From Amoeboaphelidium occidentale (taxonomy: Eukaryota; Aphelidiomycota; Aphelidea), in the NCBI GenBank assembly GCA_023515795.1, contig JALGPX010000014.1:153568-217567 (forward strand): a stretch of 64,000 nucleotides of DNA. Reading direction: 5' to 3'. Every line of letters begins with the position of its first letter. The stretch's first letter is position 1. Below, piece after piece: positions 43,531 through 57,791 of this stretch. The translations under genes and the position numbers were made by a program. The notes under the pieces were generated by a model. That model did no database searches. It was given only the letters and a program-made list of their open reading frames with translations, and was not told where the DNA came from.

Positions 43531-44589
43531 CTATTCTTCTTTAAATTCTGTGGGTCTTTTTGGCTGATAGTGATTTGTCTCAACAAACTTTCTCCAGACC
43601 AATTCAAACAATGCTTTATCTCTACGCACAACTGCGGCAGCGACGCAAGTTTCATAGGAATCTGTGATGTCTCCGCCATTTCTCAGTAATATAGTCAATG
43701 ATTCGATTTGTCCAAGTGCGCATGCAGTACTTATCGTTTGATCATTCGCTGGACAGCCAGCATCCAAGAAAAACCTAACAGCTTGAGGATTCTTGCTACG
43801 AACTGCATTTTGTAGTCCAATGCAATCCATCGCCTTCATATTAACGCGGAACGACTTCAAAATATTCAATATGGTCACGTTGCCGTTTCTAGATGCTTGA
43901 TAAACAGCCATGTTTCCAGCAGAGTGCATTTGCTTGTGTTCGTCCTTCAAAACAGGAACTTCATTCAAAGCGTTTCCGGTTTTTTCGACGAGAAATTCTC
44001 CCATATATTGCAGGAAGTTTTCCTTTCCGTGCAATGCGCTGAGGTAAAACGAGTAACCAAGAACGTCGAATGGTACTTTGAATCTGAGCAAGTACTTGGC
44101 GACATCAACCTGATCATTCCTGGCCGCTGCTGAAAACATATTCATTAGTAATTGATTATCAACCGCGCCGCGGAATTTCAGTGACAAGTAGTTCAGTATT
44201 TCCAAGTTTCCTGTAGCTGCTGCCTGCACGAAGCTGTATCTCACAGCGTCAAGAGGAAACTTCTTCACTACACGGTCCATATTTTCCAGCTTGGTTATGT
44301 TTGAAGCCTTGCAAAGACCAACCCACGCATGACCCAATGAACCATATCGTAAGATATCACTACACACTTCAGACAAGTGCGGAACTCTTTCTGTAAGTTT
44401 TTTCGAATCGTAAGGGCGAAGACGCGGCAAGTCCCAGAATCCTTTGCCTTCTTGAATTCTCTGGCATGTTTTGACCCAACCGTGTTTTTCAGCTAATTGA
44501 AGCGTTCTGTTCTGATACTTGATAGGATCAAAAGCTTGGATAGCGCCGCAAACCCATATAATCAGGATAAATCTAACGAACTTGATCAT
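43531..44589 (-). CDS. Secreted ankyrin-repeat protein
   Basis: Intronless, 352 aa. The protein opens with a signal peptide (MIKFVRFILIIWVCGAIQA). The body shows at least six degenerate ankyrin units: QAAATGNLEILNYLSLKF, SAAARNDQVDVAKYLLRF, YLSALHGKENFLQYMGEF, YQASRNGNVTILNILKSF, NAVRSKNPQAVRFFLDAG and ACALGQIESLTILLRNGGD. No catalytic domain is seen. Ankyrin arrays bind proteins and are nearly always cytosolic or nuclear, so a signal peptide suggests export to a host or to the extracellular space; this is inference. The C terminus is basic then acidic (QPKRPTEFKEE). The spacing and leader differ from the ankyrin part of GDE1, so the two are not recent copies. Confidence 0.75.
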   Translation of the reverse strand: MIKFVRFILIIWVCGAIQAFDPIKYQNRTLQLAEKHGWVKTCQRIQEGKGFWDLPRLRPYDSKKLTERVPHLSEVCSDILRYGSLGHAWVGLCKASNITKLENMDRVVKKFPLDAVRYSFVQAAATGNLEILNYLSLKFRGAVDNQLLMNMFSAAARNDQVDVAKYLLRFKVPFDVLGYSFYLSALHGKENFLQYMGEFLVEKTGNALNEVPVLKDEHKQMHSAGNMAVYQASRNGNVTILNILKSFRVNMKAMDCIGLQNAVRSKNPQAVRFFLDAGCPANDQTISTACALGQIESLTILLRNGGDITDSYETCVAAAVVRRDKALFELVWRKFVETNHYQPKRPTEFKEE

Positions 44590-44731
44590 ACTTTTAAACT
44601 ATGATAGTTTGACTTGTTAGTTATAAAATAAAGTTCAAGCTCAGCCTTAGTGCACATGTCACATTGTGAACCAATAATTTCGTGATCCCATTTCACGTGG
44701 CTACAGCAACATTTTTATTCGTTTCAAGTAA

Positions 44732-45490
44732 TTAATAACGCTGAGCACCATTCATGGAGCTCTGTTGGTGCGCATTTGAGTATCCCTGATAGTATTGAGC
44801 GCCAGAAGGTGCAAGTGGAAGGTGAGATGTTTGAGGTGTTGTGTGTTGCGGATAAAAATTGTTTCTTGGAGCGTCGAAAATGTCATCAAACGGCGGAATG
44901 TTAACATTACCAACCTCTCTAGTTGAAGTTCTTGAGTTTTCTAGTGAGCCGCTTGTTGCTTGGACTTGAGGAGAAATCACGTCCGCAATGGCTTTTGATG
45001 AACCAGCTACTTCACCGTTCAAACATTTCTGGATCATAGCTTGCCCTTCAGGACTTTTAATGACAGGCTCTAATTTGTCGGTTGCGTATGAATACACATG
45101 GCCTGTTTCGCTCGCAATCACCAGAAGAACTTGGGTACCAGTAAGTGTGTGAAGTTCGAACGCCTTCTTCATAATGCCAAACTTGCGCTTACTGAAAGTA
45201 ATGTGTCGCTTACTTCTGTCTGAGATGTATTCGATGCGGATCTTTCTCCTGTTATTGGTGTTCTTGGCGTTATCGTCGTCGTCTTGATCTGCATCACCTG
45301 TTTCGACATTGCCAATACTGTTTTCACTGTGCAATTTGGATGAGGGATCTTCCTGGCCACCATGTAAATCAAGCCATTGATTTAAATCTTCTGTGACTTC
45401 CTGTTTCAGCAACGCCTCTTCGTCTCGTGCTTTTCGTTTCTTTGGACCAGCAAAGGTTTCAGGTGAGCTAAATGTATTTGTGAACGTCAT
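44732..45490 (-). CDS. SRF/MCM1-type MADS-box transcription factor
   Basis: Intronless, 252 aa from the ATG at 45490. An acidic N-terminal region with a KKRKARDEE nuclear signal precedes the MADS box at about residues 81-137 (RRKIRIEYISDRSKRHITF, KRKFGIMKKAFELHTLTG, VLLVIASETGHVYSYATDKL), followed by the SAM-like dimer extension (LEPVIKSPEGQAMIQKCLNG). The C-terminal part is rich in Gln, Pro, Tyr and Ser, typical of activation regions. Mcm1/SRF factors bind CArG boxes as dimers and recruit partner regulators in cell-cycle, mating and metabolic control. The frame is open upstream without ATG. The next gene (PRP43) ends 250 bp away on the same strand. Confidence 0.93.
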   Translation of the reverse strand: MTFTNTFSSPETFAGPKKRKARDEEALLKQEVTEDLNQWLDLHGGQEDPSSKLHSENSIGNVETGDADQDDDDNAKNTNNRRKIRIEYISDRSKRHITFSKRKFGIMKKAFELHTLTGTQVLLVIASETGHVYSYATDKLEPVIKSPEGQAMIQKCLNGEVAGSSKAIADVISPQVQATSGSLENSRTSTREVGNVNIPPFDDIFDAPRNNFYPQHTTPQTSHLPLAPSGAQYYQGYSNAHQQSSMNGAQRY

Positions 45491-45740
45491 TAAAGAATAA
45501 ACAGAAACAGAAACACGTCGAACCAGCGGCGTTACGAAGAAATGAAAGTGGCTTTCGCTGAGACGCTTAAATGGGGCGTTTAGAACCAAAATGGAAGGTG
45601 TCAAATGAGGCGTTCGTCGAAGATTTGATCGAGAAAAGCCACAAATTTTGACACTAACAGAAGTGATTGTAGTAAAGCGCTATTGAGTGTGAAGATAAGA
45701 GCTGGACCTTACTTTATTACTGAGATCGCCACCTCTATGT

Positions 45741-47987
<2,247 letters not shown>

Positions 47988-48002
47988 TTATTGTGCAATT
48001 CT

Positions 48003-50772
48003 CTATTTAATTGAGCGCTTCTTCTTTTTAGAAGAAGTCTTCAAAGCCTGAAACTTTTGCTGCAATTCAGCCTCCCATTCTATCATCTCGTTAACGTGTT
48101 CCTGCTCCCACATATTTCTCACAGCTTTCAAGGCAGCAATATTAAAACCAACAATATCCTTTTGTTTCTGGAGGCTTGCATGTAGAGACTCTTTAATCTT
48201 CATCAAGAGGGCATCCATGTAAAGATCATCGTGTGTCTTTAAGCCTGTTGAACCCAATTGATTAATGTTTGTTTTTAGTAGAAAACTCAACACGTTAACT
48301 GTCAAAACAGGGTTTAAATTCCTTTCTGTCCAAAATAATACACAGCTTAACATAGCAGGAAGCTTTGAGAACGGAATAGTCCATAAGCATGGTTCTAAAT
48401 CTGCTGATTTTAGTTTTTCCAAGACTCGCAAAACATATTGTTCTGGATAATCACACTTGAAAGCTTGAAGTATCGGGTTGAGCTCTGGCTTTGGAATCTT
48501 TCCCTCTGATGCTTTGTACACTTTCCATAAACTCCAATGTTCTTCAGCAATTGAAAGCGCTTCAGCTAGTCGTTCACCAGCCTTCATGCTTTCTGGAGAG
48601 CTTTTTGCAACACCATTTTTATCTAATTCAGCTGAAACTTCCTGGTCGATTTGCTCTTCTAGTTCTTTTTCTCGTTCTTCTTCTAAAAACAGAGGTTCTT
48701 CTGTCTTTTCGAATACCTTGATGCATTTATCCTGACCGGAGCTAAATACGAGATTTCCCCATTTGCCAAGAGTCAGGCTTCTCACTTCTCCATGATGTTT
48801 TCCTACAAGCATAATCTGCTCAAAAGAGTCTCCGTCAAAGTACTTGACAGTCTTGTCCTTGGAGCAAGTAAAGAAGTAGTGGGTCTGAGGGACAAAGCGA
48901 ATATCAGTAAGTGCATCGTCATGGGCAAGAATAGAACGGTGACAATCACCAAAGTCTAATCCCCATAATTTCACGTTCTTATCTGAACTTCCGCTAACTA
49001 GCAAAGAGCTGTCAGAGGAAATATCCATACATGTCACAGGTAGCTAAACAAGATCAGAAAACTGGGAAATATAGACAAACCTTGTGACCATACAAACTCA
49101 AGAAAAACTTGAGAGTATCGTGGTAGAACACTTTTACAGTTGAATCCAACAAAGCTACTGCTATAATTTTCTGATCTGGAGAGTACTTAACGCATCTGAC
49201 TTCATCTGATAGTTCTAGTGTTCTCATATGAAATAGTGTTAAACGACGCGACGTTTTAGAGTAGTTCAAATCTTCTACTGCACCAAAGTCCCAAAATTTA
49301 ACTGTTTTATCATCACCACCACTAGCTATGCCACCCTTGTCCGGGCGCATGTCAATTGACCATATTGGTCCTGAATGTGCTGCAATGCTCTCCAACAATG
49401 TACAAGACTGACAGTCATACAAATCTAGAGTGCCGTCTCTCGTGGAAATAATAACGTGCTTATTTCCAGGCAAGAATAAACTTGAAGTAGGTTTTCCGCC
49501 AGTGGATGGAAGCGTTCTTATACAATTTCCTGTTGTCGTGTTCCACAGCTTGATAACCAAATCACAAGCAGTAAGAATCATACTATCATCAGAACTGACT
49601 GCAATAGTTCTTATGTCAGATCTGTGGCCCTGGTGATCAACTGTGGCTTCAGCCTCGATTTCCAAAGATTCTGTGAGTTTCAATTGTCCAACAGAATTAT
49701 CTGTGTATCCCAGTAAGAAACGAAGAGAATCCGAGCTCTTTGGATAAAAATCAAAAGAAGAGATCTTGGATTTAGACTTGTATACACGCTTTGAGAGCAA
49801 GTAGTCTACAGCTGTGACTTCTGCAGTCTCGCCTTCATCCATTTTCTTTTGTCTCTTTTTGAGCAACTTTTTCATATCCTCTCTGTTTCTTATCGCAAAG
49901 AATTCTACAGTACTTCCACCTGAATGGCAGGCTAAATAAGTGTCATCATAGTCAACCATCAAGCTGGCAACACGCTCTTTGCTGCTGCGATCAACATGCC
50001 CAACAAGCTTAATCCCAAGGTTTCCTTTCAAATCCATTTCTTGATCATCAACTTGCATTTCGCTGTTTTCTTGTATCTTAAGTTTTGCTGCTAAAGCTTC
50101 CTTGTCGACGGACCACACTTTTAATTCAGCCTCTGATGACCCAGATACCAAAACACTTTCGTTCTTCAGCAAGCAAATCGACCAAACTTCTGAACGATGC
50201 CCAATAACAGTCTCTATGCAATGAAGAGAGAGAAGATCCCATACACGAATTATTGTGTCCTTTGACGAAGAAATCAAGAATTTAGATTTGCCGTCGTCAT
50301 GTAAGAATTCAAGATCTGTAATCTGATCTTTGCTTCCCTTGAATTTGTGCAAACCCGTCTCTGCAATAACATCCCATAAGATAATATCCGTGTCTTTTGA
50401 GCCAGAAGCCAGTAATGTACCTTCTTGGTTGAATCGCAGGGTTGTGATAGCGCTTTTATGACCATTTAATCTCATAATGCATTCATGGCTATCTAGATTC
50501 CACAAGCGTATCGTTCCGTCTTCATAACCAACGGCAAATACTCTCTCGTTGAATGACTTTGGAGCCCTTAGGATACGCGTTACTCGTGCCTTATTGTCCT
50601 CAGCGCGAAAGATTCCAACTTGTGTTCCTTGACGCAAGTGCCAAATTGCAACGTTTTCAAGAGCAGGGCACACGGAAAGCTTTGCGGTAGCATCAAACAC
50701 GCAGTTTCCGGTACTAGAATATATGGAGCCAAATGCGCGGAGCTGTTCGTATCTCAAGTAATTCTTCGGCAT
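48003..50772 (-). CDS. UTP12: U3 snoRNP protein Utp12/Dip2 (WDR3)
   Basis: Exon 1 is 49081-50772, a 37-nt intron spans 49044-49080 (donor GTTTGT), and exon 2 is 48003-49043; the protein is 910 aa. It starts MPKNYLRYEQLRAFG, the conserved Dip2 start. Two tandem WD40 propellers follow (GHKSAITTLRFNQEGTLLASGSKDTDIILWD, AHSGPIWSIDMRPDKGGIASGGDDKTVKFWD, LVSGSSDKNVKLWG) and the helical Utp12 domain occupies the last roughly 200 residues, ending in a KKKKRSIK tail. It belongs to the UTP-B module of the small-subunit processome in the nucleolus. The intron falls between repeats, joining YGHK to LPVTCMDIS. RRP12 lies 55 bp upstream on the same strand. Confidence 0.95.
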
Positions 50773-50827
50773 TTTTGATCAAAGATCAGAAAAACGAAGT
50801 TTTCATTTGTGAAGTCTATTCTTATTC

Positions 50828-53800
50828 TTATACGTTTACAGCTTTCTTATCGACAACAATTCCACGCTTTCCTGCCTTCTTGGCTATGGATTTAGGGTTC
50901 AATGGAATGTATGCAAACGGATCTAAACTTCCGTCCTTCTTCACGTCACCTTTAGCCTTCTTACTTCTAAAATCTTTGCCAGTATGCTGAATACCACGCT
51001 TCTTCATTTCAATATGAGACAGCTTCTTAGTCTTTTGTTTTCTCTTTTTGTTTGTTGCCGTTGCTTCCACTTCTTCATCATCGCTCTCAGCTTTCCTCTT
51101 TTGTGAAAACTTGATCCTCTTTCCATCAGCGGAGCGAGTATAAGCATCTTTCGATTTCATCATTTCCATGTAAGTATCTCCAGCTTCGTCTTCTTCATCT
51201 AGAGTTCCGGCCATTAATGTATCTTCATCTTCAATAATTAACTTTCCGGAACGATCGGTTTTGAAAGCAGTTGACTTTTTAGACTTTGAATTAATAGAGT
51301 CACGCTTCAGAGATGAGGAGCCAGAGTGGATGACGTTCTTCGCAACGCTTTTGCTCATAAAATCCAAAGGATCTTCGTCATCTGATTCTGCCTTAATATG
51401 AACGCCTTCTTTAGTTTTTTTGCTTCTTGAGTTATTCAACTGCTTAAATAGCTCCGGCAACTCTTCTTCGTCGTTAATATCCTCGTCTTGACTATCCCTC
51501 TCTTCCTCCTCGTCCATCATGAGTTCATCGAACGATTTGGATGCGTTTGACTCATTTTCTTTAAACTGAACCTTCTTTTTCTCGCTGCGCTCCTTCCGCT
51601 TTCTAATATTGGAAACCAACTTCGAGTGCTCTTGAGGAATAAACTTAACAACGCGGTCCAAGCCATACTTCTTGACCATTCTCTCCAAGATATAACGACA
51701 TGCCAGTTTGAAGTGGGACTTGTGTTCATTTGTCCAACGCAGACAAGCGAAAATAATGGCGCTCATGTACCCAAACTCTGTGTCTGACATCATTTCATCT
51801 CCACCGTCTTCATCACTTTCAGGTTTGAAAGGAACGTCAGAGTTCTTCTCGACAATTTCCGGGCAAGCTTTAAGAACAACCTTAATAAAACCAACACATG
51901 CTTTGATAATTTCCCTGTTTTTGCAATTGATAGCATACGCAAGCACAGTTTGAATCATGACTTCAAGCATTTCATCAGGAATATCATCCTTTTCGGATGA
52001 AGTTCTGAATTCATAAAGAAGTCTGGAAAGTGCGTGAATAGTTGCTGAAATCATTTGCGGAGTTCTTGCGGCAAGACCAGCCAAAATCATATTAAATAGC
52101 TCCATTAGACTTGCTTTGAACATAATAGGCTCCTCTCCTTCTTCGCTCATAATTAATTCGCACGTTCCCTGAGACTCTTTTTCTGCCTTGACTACAAACT
52201 TCGAAATCGATACCAGACACTCGTAAGATTCTACTCTGGCCTTTTCGCTATTCTCTTTCGTTCCTAAAACAACTTCAGACAAGGCAGCTGGGATAAACGA
52301 GCAATCTGATTTTCTTCTCCAATTCAAGTTGTTAATAAGTAACTTCATCATGGCAAACCTCTCTTTCTTGGAAGAAACGTGGACTTTCTCAGAGACTGAA
52401 ACTATTTCTTCTAGCAAAGGTGTCATAAAAGACTCGTTCTCAAGGAACGATGCCTTTGCTTTTTCATCGTCGATCAATAGTATTCTGTTAAGAATACGGT
52501 AGCATTTCTTCTGCATGTTTCCTTCAGCCTCTCCGATTCCCTTAATAGACATTTTGGCCAAAACAGCCAAAGATTCAACGCCAAGACGCTTGGACAGCAA
52601 AATCGCGCTGGCCAAATCTAAAAGGGATTGTTTCTTCGCCATAAATTCATTATTTTCTGCACCTTGCGTAGCATCTGGCTGTAGCGCTAAAAATTGTCTA
52701 AGAGTGGCCTGAAAGAAAGCGTTCAAGTCGCTGTCTGGTGCAACTCGCATCCACGCATTAATGCATTCCAACACGCAGGTTTTCATTTGAATCATTGAAA
52801 GTGGAAGATCCTGTTTCACTTGAGACACTTCAGACAAACACAAATCAACATACTTTGTGAAAAGATGCGGCAGAATATCTGTTGCCTTTGAAGATAAGAC
52901 GCCGATACTATCTCTCGCGATTTCGCTTGTCATAACTGTCTCATCGGAGATACTTTCTGCATCTTTGTAGCTTTCCAAAGAAGTCAACAAAATTCGTAAA
53001 CCTTTACAAATATCAGGAAGAAGGTTTAAGTTTGAGCCAATTAGAGGAATCACAACTTCAAACAATTGCGGCAAGCATTCTTGAGCGTCAAGAGGTGCGT
53101 TGCAAAATGACGAAAATAAGCCCCATAATTGAGACCAGACAATAGCGCACAGTTTTCCCTCCATTTCGGTTGACTTCAAAGACAACAATTCTTTTCCTCT
53201 TTCAGCTAAAGACTGCGACAACGGAACAATAAAATCCAAGAAAAACGCCAACTCTGGATCTTTGATGTTTTCTTTCATTATAGGAACAACCCAAGGTCTT
53301 GTGAATCCAGTTTTAGTCAATCCAAAAGGCATTATTTTCACAAACTCTTTGGCGCCAACAGCAGAGATAGCAGAGCCAATTGCTCGCGTGAACTCTTCCA
53401 TACCAGCAAAGTGCTCATTGTCCCCATAAACTTCATCGTCTGAAAGTTTTTCAATTAGCGGATAAGAAAGCTTAACAGCGTTTGGATTTGTGCGAACGTG
53501 GGAACCAAGATGAACAAACATGTCTCCTACAAGATCCATCACAACATTCCACCCACTCTGATAAGAAAGCGATAAACCATCAAGCAATACACTAACAATT
53601 TCTTTAATAGCATCTTCATTCATCTTTTCGTCATAAGTCAAAGAAATTATGGAAGACGCAGAAAGTTTCACAGCTTCGTGCAGCTTCTTTGTTTGCTGCT
53701 GTGTATGAGGCGTAAATTGTAACAGTTGAAATACTGTACGAAAGACACGTGATACAATATTCCTTGATTGTTTAATGTCAACAACATACAGAGCACCAAG

Positions 53801-54715
53801 GCAACCCACAACCGTTGCAAGCCAAGAAGGGATCAAAGAATCATTAATATCTGGTCTTCTTTCTAAAATATTTTCCAGAGTATCAACAAGTAACTCATTG
53901 TCTTCAACGCCAGAAGCATTTATCATTTCGAATAATTCACAAAGAGCGTCATAAATTGCTAGAAGCAAATGACCGTTCTTGCTTCCTAATTTAAGCTTGC
54001 TGATGCTCGAACATAGCGATAAAATCGAGGAACCAGACAAATAAGGCAAGACCTCACGCACTATACCAAAAGATTTGAAAAGATCCTCTTCGTTATCATG
54101 CGATTTGAAAGAAGAACAAACATGCTTCACAACCAGTTTCTCTGCAGGATGATGCACCAAAGGAGGAGGTGGTGGGTGCGATAAGATTCGAACAACACAG
54201 GATACTCCAACTTTGCGTACCTTGGGCTTTTCATCAGAGCATTTCGCAAGCAAAATCTGAAAAATAGAGCACACACTACTCGATGACCACGCGGAAGCTT
54301 CCTGAGATAGAACCATGTATGATAACGCGTCCATAGCATGACGTTGAATAATTGAACTCTCCGTGTATTTCTGCAGAATTTCCATAAGTATCAAAGATGT
54401 CTCTTCGAACTGATTCTGCAATACTGGTGCATTAACATGAGAGCACGCCACAGAAAACAAAGAAACTATCGCAGTCATATCAGCTTCGTCGGTAGAATCT
54501 TCATTTTGAATGTTGTTCTTCAATAATATCAGCAAATTAGCGTAATAAGCGGTCGGAGTCAGATCAAGATTGCTGTGTTGAATGACATCCTCTACAGCTG
54601 AGAGTAACGCGACGAGCTAAAGATAAGACACGAAGAATTACAATATTACCCTCTTTTGGTTCTCGAGACCCGCATTGGGTTTTCTGTACTTGGCGAAAAT
54701 ATCACTTAGTTGCAT
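50828..54715 (-). CDS. RRP12: Ribosomal RNA-processing protein Rrp12
   Basis: Exon 1 is 54650-54715, a 33-nt intron spans 54617-54649, and exon 2 is 50828-54616; the protein is 1284 aa. The short first exon (MQLSDIFAKYRKPNAGLENQKR) splices to LVALLSAVEDVIQ, matching the family start. The body is a HEAT-repeat solenoid with the NUC173 block near the first third (RPDINDSLIPSWLATVVGCLGALY, LGSHVRTNPNAVKLSYPLI). The C terminus is charged and lysine-rich (KSKKSTAFKTDRSGKLIIEDE, TNKKRKQKTKK, FAYIPLNPKSI), as in yeast Rrp12. It binds pre-40S and pre-60S particles and Ran for nuclear export. Its start lies 40 bp from that of ATP synthase e on the other strand. Confidence 0.93.
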
Positions 54716-54755
54716 GTCAAAAAAATTGAACAGTTTCTTTTCTCAACCAACAACC

Positions 54756-55117
54756 ATGCCAAATCCACTGGTTTCCACAAATTTACTCAGCGTACGTTTT
54801 CATATATATTTCTCATTAGTAGTTTTTGCGTTACGGAGCTTTAGCAGGAGGACTTTTGTATGGAGTAACTCACAACTGGTCACTTTACCGTCAGCACAAG
54901 AAGGCTCAAGATGAACATGACCACCACCAGAAAGTATTGGACAAAGCAAATGAATTATGGTCACAGCACGTAACAAAGCAGCTCGGAGGTTAGTTAATTA
55001 AGTGGATTGTTGTTAAATATTTTAGTGAACTTCGACCCTGATAGCCCAGCTTTTGATCTCGAGAAGGTGTTGCAGTACGCTGACTCTCAGAGTAGCGCTG
55101 CCCCTGCTGGACATTAA
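54756..55117 (+). CDS. ATP21: Mitochondrial ATP synthase subunit e
   Basis: Three exons, 54756-54791, 54823-54988 and 55026-55117, with introns of 31 nt (GTACGT donor) and 37 nt (GTTAGT donor), give 97 aa. Exon 2 encodes the single membrane helix with the glycine-rich dimer motif (FLRYGALAGGLLYGVTHNWSL) and a charged helix (RQHKKAQDEHDHHQKVLDKANELW). This is the layout of subunit e (yeast Tim11/Atp21, animal ATP5ME), which sits in the inner membrane and promotes ATP synthase dimers and cristae. The C-terminal extension in exon 3 (VNFDPDSPAFDLEKVLQYADSQS) is longer than in yeast. The gene is invisible to unspliced ORF searches because no exon exceeds 166 bp. Confidence 0.82.
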
Positions 55118-55154
55118 TCGAAAGCAACTTCGCTAATAAATACCTTAAAGAAGT

Positions 55155-57791
55155 CTATTGATTTGATTCCACTGGGAATACCACTCTTTTTGGCCGAAGT
55201 TTCTGTTTGCCTCGGCGACAATCAGGTTCTGCTATAGTATTTCGATCTTCCATCACATTAGGGGCTTTGTTCTCATTCATGGAAGCGCCTAGTTTCTTAA
55301 AAGTAGATTTCAATCCTGTTGCATTAAACATTGGTGAAAACTTCTTGATCTTGTCTTGGTGATCGTGCTTCTTGGATGGCATTTTCGGTGTGTTGCATGA
55401 ATATGTTAGCTCTTCTCCATTTAAAGTCGCAGTATCCTGATTTTCAATTATATGTGCATCATTAAAAACCACTTGGACGCCACCTGAAGGACTTTGGTGC
55501 ATTTCACCATCAACAACAAACACACCATCCTCTTCCTCGCATACAGCCTGATAACCATCGAACTTTGAAGCCCTTTCAAGAATACTGTTGTGAGGCACAG
55601 AATGACGTCTGCCAAGTGGGGAGTCCGCTTCTGCGCCATATGAACACTCCACAAATACATGACTTAGTTTTTTCTTTGAGACGGTACATGTCTTTGGTGA
55701 ACTTTGCAACGAAGACACGAGCAAGGCCTTTCGAAGTCTCATAATCTCCACTTCTTTTTCCTTCAGCAATTTATCTTTTTGTTTTAAACGCTTAGTTAAA
55801 GTCTTTTCTTTCTCCTTCAAATTCTCAAGTTGTTGATTGCTATCCAATAGTTGTTTCTCAAGCACTTTCAGCTGGCACTCAAAACCTTCTTGTACCTTAC
55901 GCAGTGTTTCCATGTCATCTGTAGGACCCACGTTATCTTGGGATGGTGCTAATCTTTCATTCAAAGCCTCGATTTCCCGATCCTTTAATTCGATGATAGA
56001 TGCAGCATACTCAAGATCTCCAAGATACTCTAAAATTTGTGCATCATAACTTTGAGTTAACAGTTCCAATTTCTTGGAGCTTCTTTCTTCTGCCTCTTCT
56101 AACTACCAAAATAAGTTTGCGATTTCATCAAATTACCATATTTTTTAGCATATCATTGTAAAATTCTTCCATTTCGACTATATTTCTTGTGTAATCATCA
56201 ACCATTTCATTTCTCAACAGGTTTTGGTTTGAAGCTTTTCCATTGTTAGTTATTGGAGAATTTTCGTTACTAAACTCTCTAAACTTCCCTGTCAACTTTT
56301 TTATGCTCGCACTCAGCGGCTTCTTTAATGATGAGAAATTCTTCATACTGCCTTTCTGTACCAAGCGGTTTAATCCATTATTTGATAGTCCAGAGTCAAT
56401 CTTACTCAAAGGTTGAGATTTAAGCTCCCTTGCTATCGCACTGAACTCCATCACATGACTTGTCTCATCGTAACATTTATGAGACGGATTGATATTGATT
56501 ATGAAGGTCAAAGCACCCTTCTGCGAGCTTGTTAGTTCGTATTCAAGTATCTGTGTAAGTTTCGAGTTTCTGAACGACACAAACTCTCCACCTCTAGAAT
56601 TAGAAGTTTTACCTCTTATGTCCCTAATACAAGCTTGCAAAGCAGATAGAGAATTATTGATAGCTCCAGCCTCTTTCATTCTTTCTGTTGTAGTCATAGT
56701 TGAACATCTTTCGCTGCCCGCCAAATCAACAAACATCAGCGTGCTCATGCTTGTATATTTGATGATTTGCGAGTAATCCTCTATGACTCCAAGATCAAAT
56801 TTTGGAATCTTAATTAATTGCAGAAGAAACAAAGCATGGCTTCTGCTCGACATTGAGTTGTGTTGTGTTGCTTCAACTCTTCGATGCGTGTAGACCCTAT
56901 CTAGCAATACTTGAGCGTCACTTAATGACCTGATTCTATGCTTTGATAATTTGTCGACAAACACTGCCCTCTTACTTGTTGGCGCCCGTTTGAGGTCCAA
57001 GCTCTCATAAGTAGTATCAAACAAATCAAAGATCTTGTCGCCGTAGTTTTCATAAGCACTAAAAAATAATGCGTACTCATATTCATTATCATCAGGAGAT
57101 AAACATTCTTGAAGTGCTTTGTAATCCTCTTGCTTCTGCAGTTCAACTTCATTGAATCGAAAAGGTTTTAGTGAAATATCGGAATGATTTTGACCTATTG
57201 AAATCAGTATCGATTCAATAGACCTTAAAACGAGCCCAGAATTATCAGGCGTTCCATAAATTGTAAAGCTTTTCCCTGCATTAGTAACTCCGTAGCAAAG
57301 TATCGTTCGATTTTGACCTGAAACAACAACGCTTTCGACGGCAGGCTTTCCTATCTCATTGAAAAAGCTCTCCTGTGAAGTATCGCCATTGAAAACTCTG
57401 TTAAACAGAAAGATTCCATCATGCCTGTTCTTCGTTTTGAACGCATGGCTTTCGCTTGGCGCAGACAAGCGCACCCTACGATCATCCAAGATTTCGATCA
57501 CACTTTGCTCCATGCTATCAATGGGCCTTATCCTCAAAAAAGTCTACAGTAATTAAGTAAAACACGACAAATAGATTTACTTCAATTGGCCCATTGTTCA
57601 AATCATTACTTAAGAAATGATCTTGGTCATTCAGCAAGGTCGAAGGTTTCAAGGGATTAAGGATGTTTGGCGTCCCTAATGGTGCTGTAAGAGTTCTGTA
57701 CAAAGGCCTGGGTGTCCTATTAATCAATGAAAGAGTGTTTCATCATTATCAGTTACCTTGTTACAGCGACATTTTCCTTTGTTGTCGGCAT
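55155..57791 (-). CDS. Kinesin-6 family motor (MKLP/KIF20-like)
   Basis: Exons 57757-57791, 57581-57716, 56137-57543 and 55155-56102 with introns of 40, 37 and 34 nt give 841 aa. The start MPTTKENVAVTRTPRPL is inferred: unspliced, the second exon has an upstream in-frame stop and no ATG. The motor begins at PIETFLRIRP and has the kinesin-6 P-loop variant YGVTNAGKSFTIYG, a long insert before switch I, NSMSSRSHALF and switch II DLAGSERC. The long loop with EYEYALFFSAYENYGDKIFDLF is typical of kinesin-6. The C-terminal half is coiled coil (LKEKEKTLTKRLKQKDKLLKEKE) followed by a basic tail. Members bundle antiparallel midzone microtubules in anaphase and cytokinesis (centralspindlin or MKLP2). 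Confidence 0.85.

Noticed and set aside
57727-57789. Upstream ATG at 57727 extending the quinone oxidoreductase by 21 residues
   Set aside because: The extension is hydrophobic, absent from the family, and overlaps the inferred kinesin first exon and intron.
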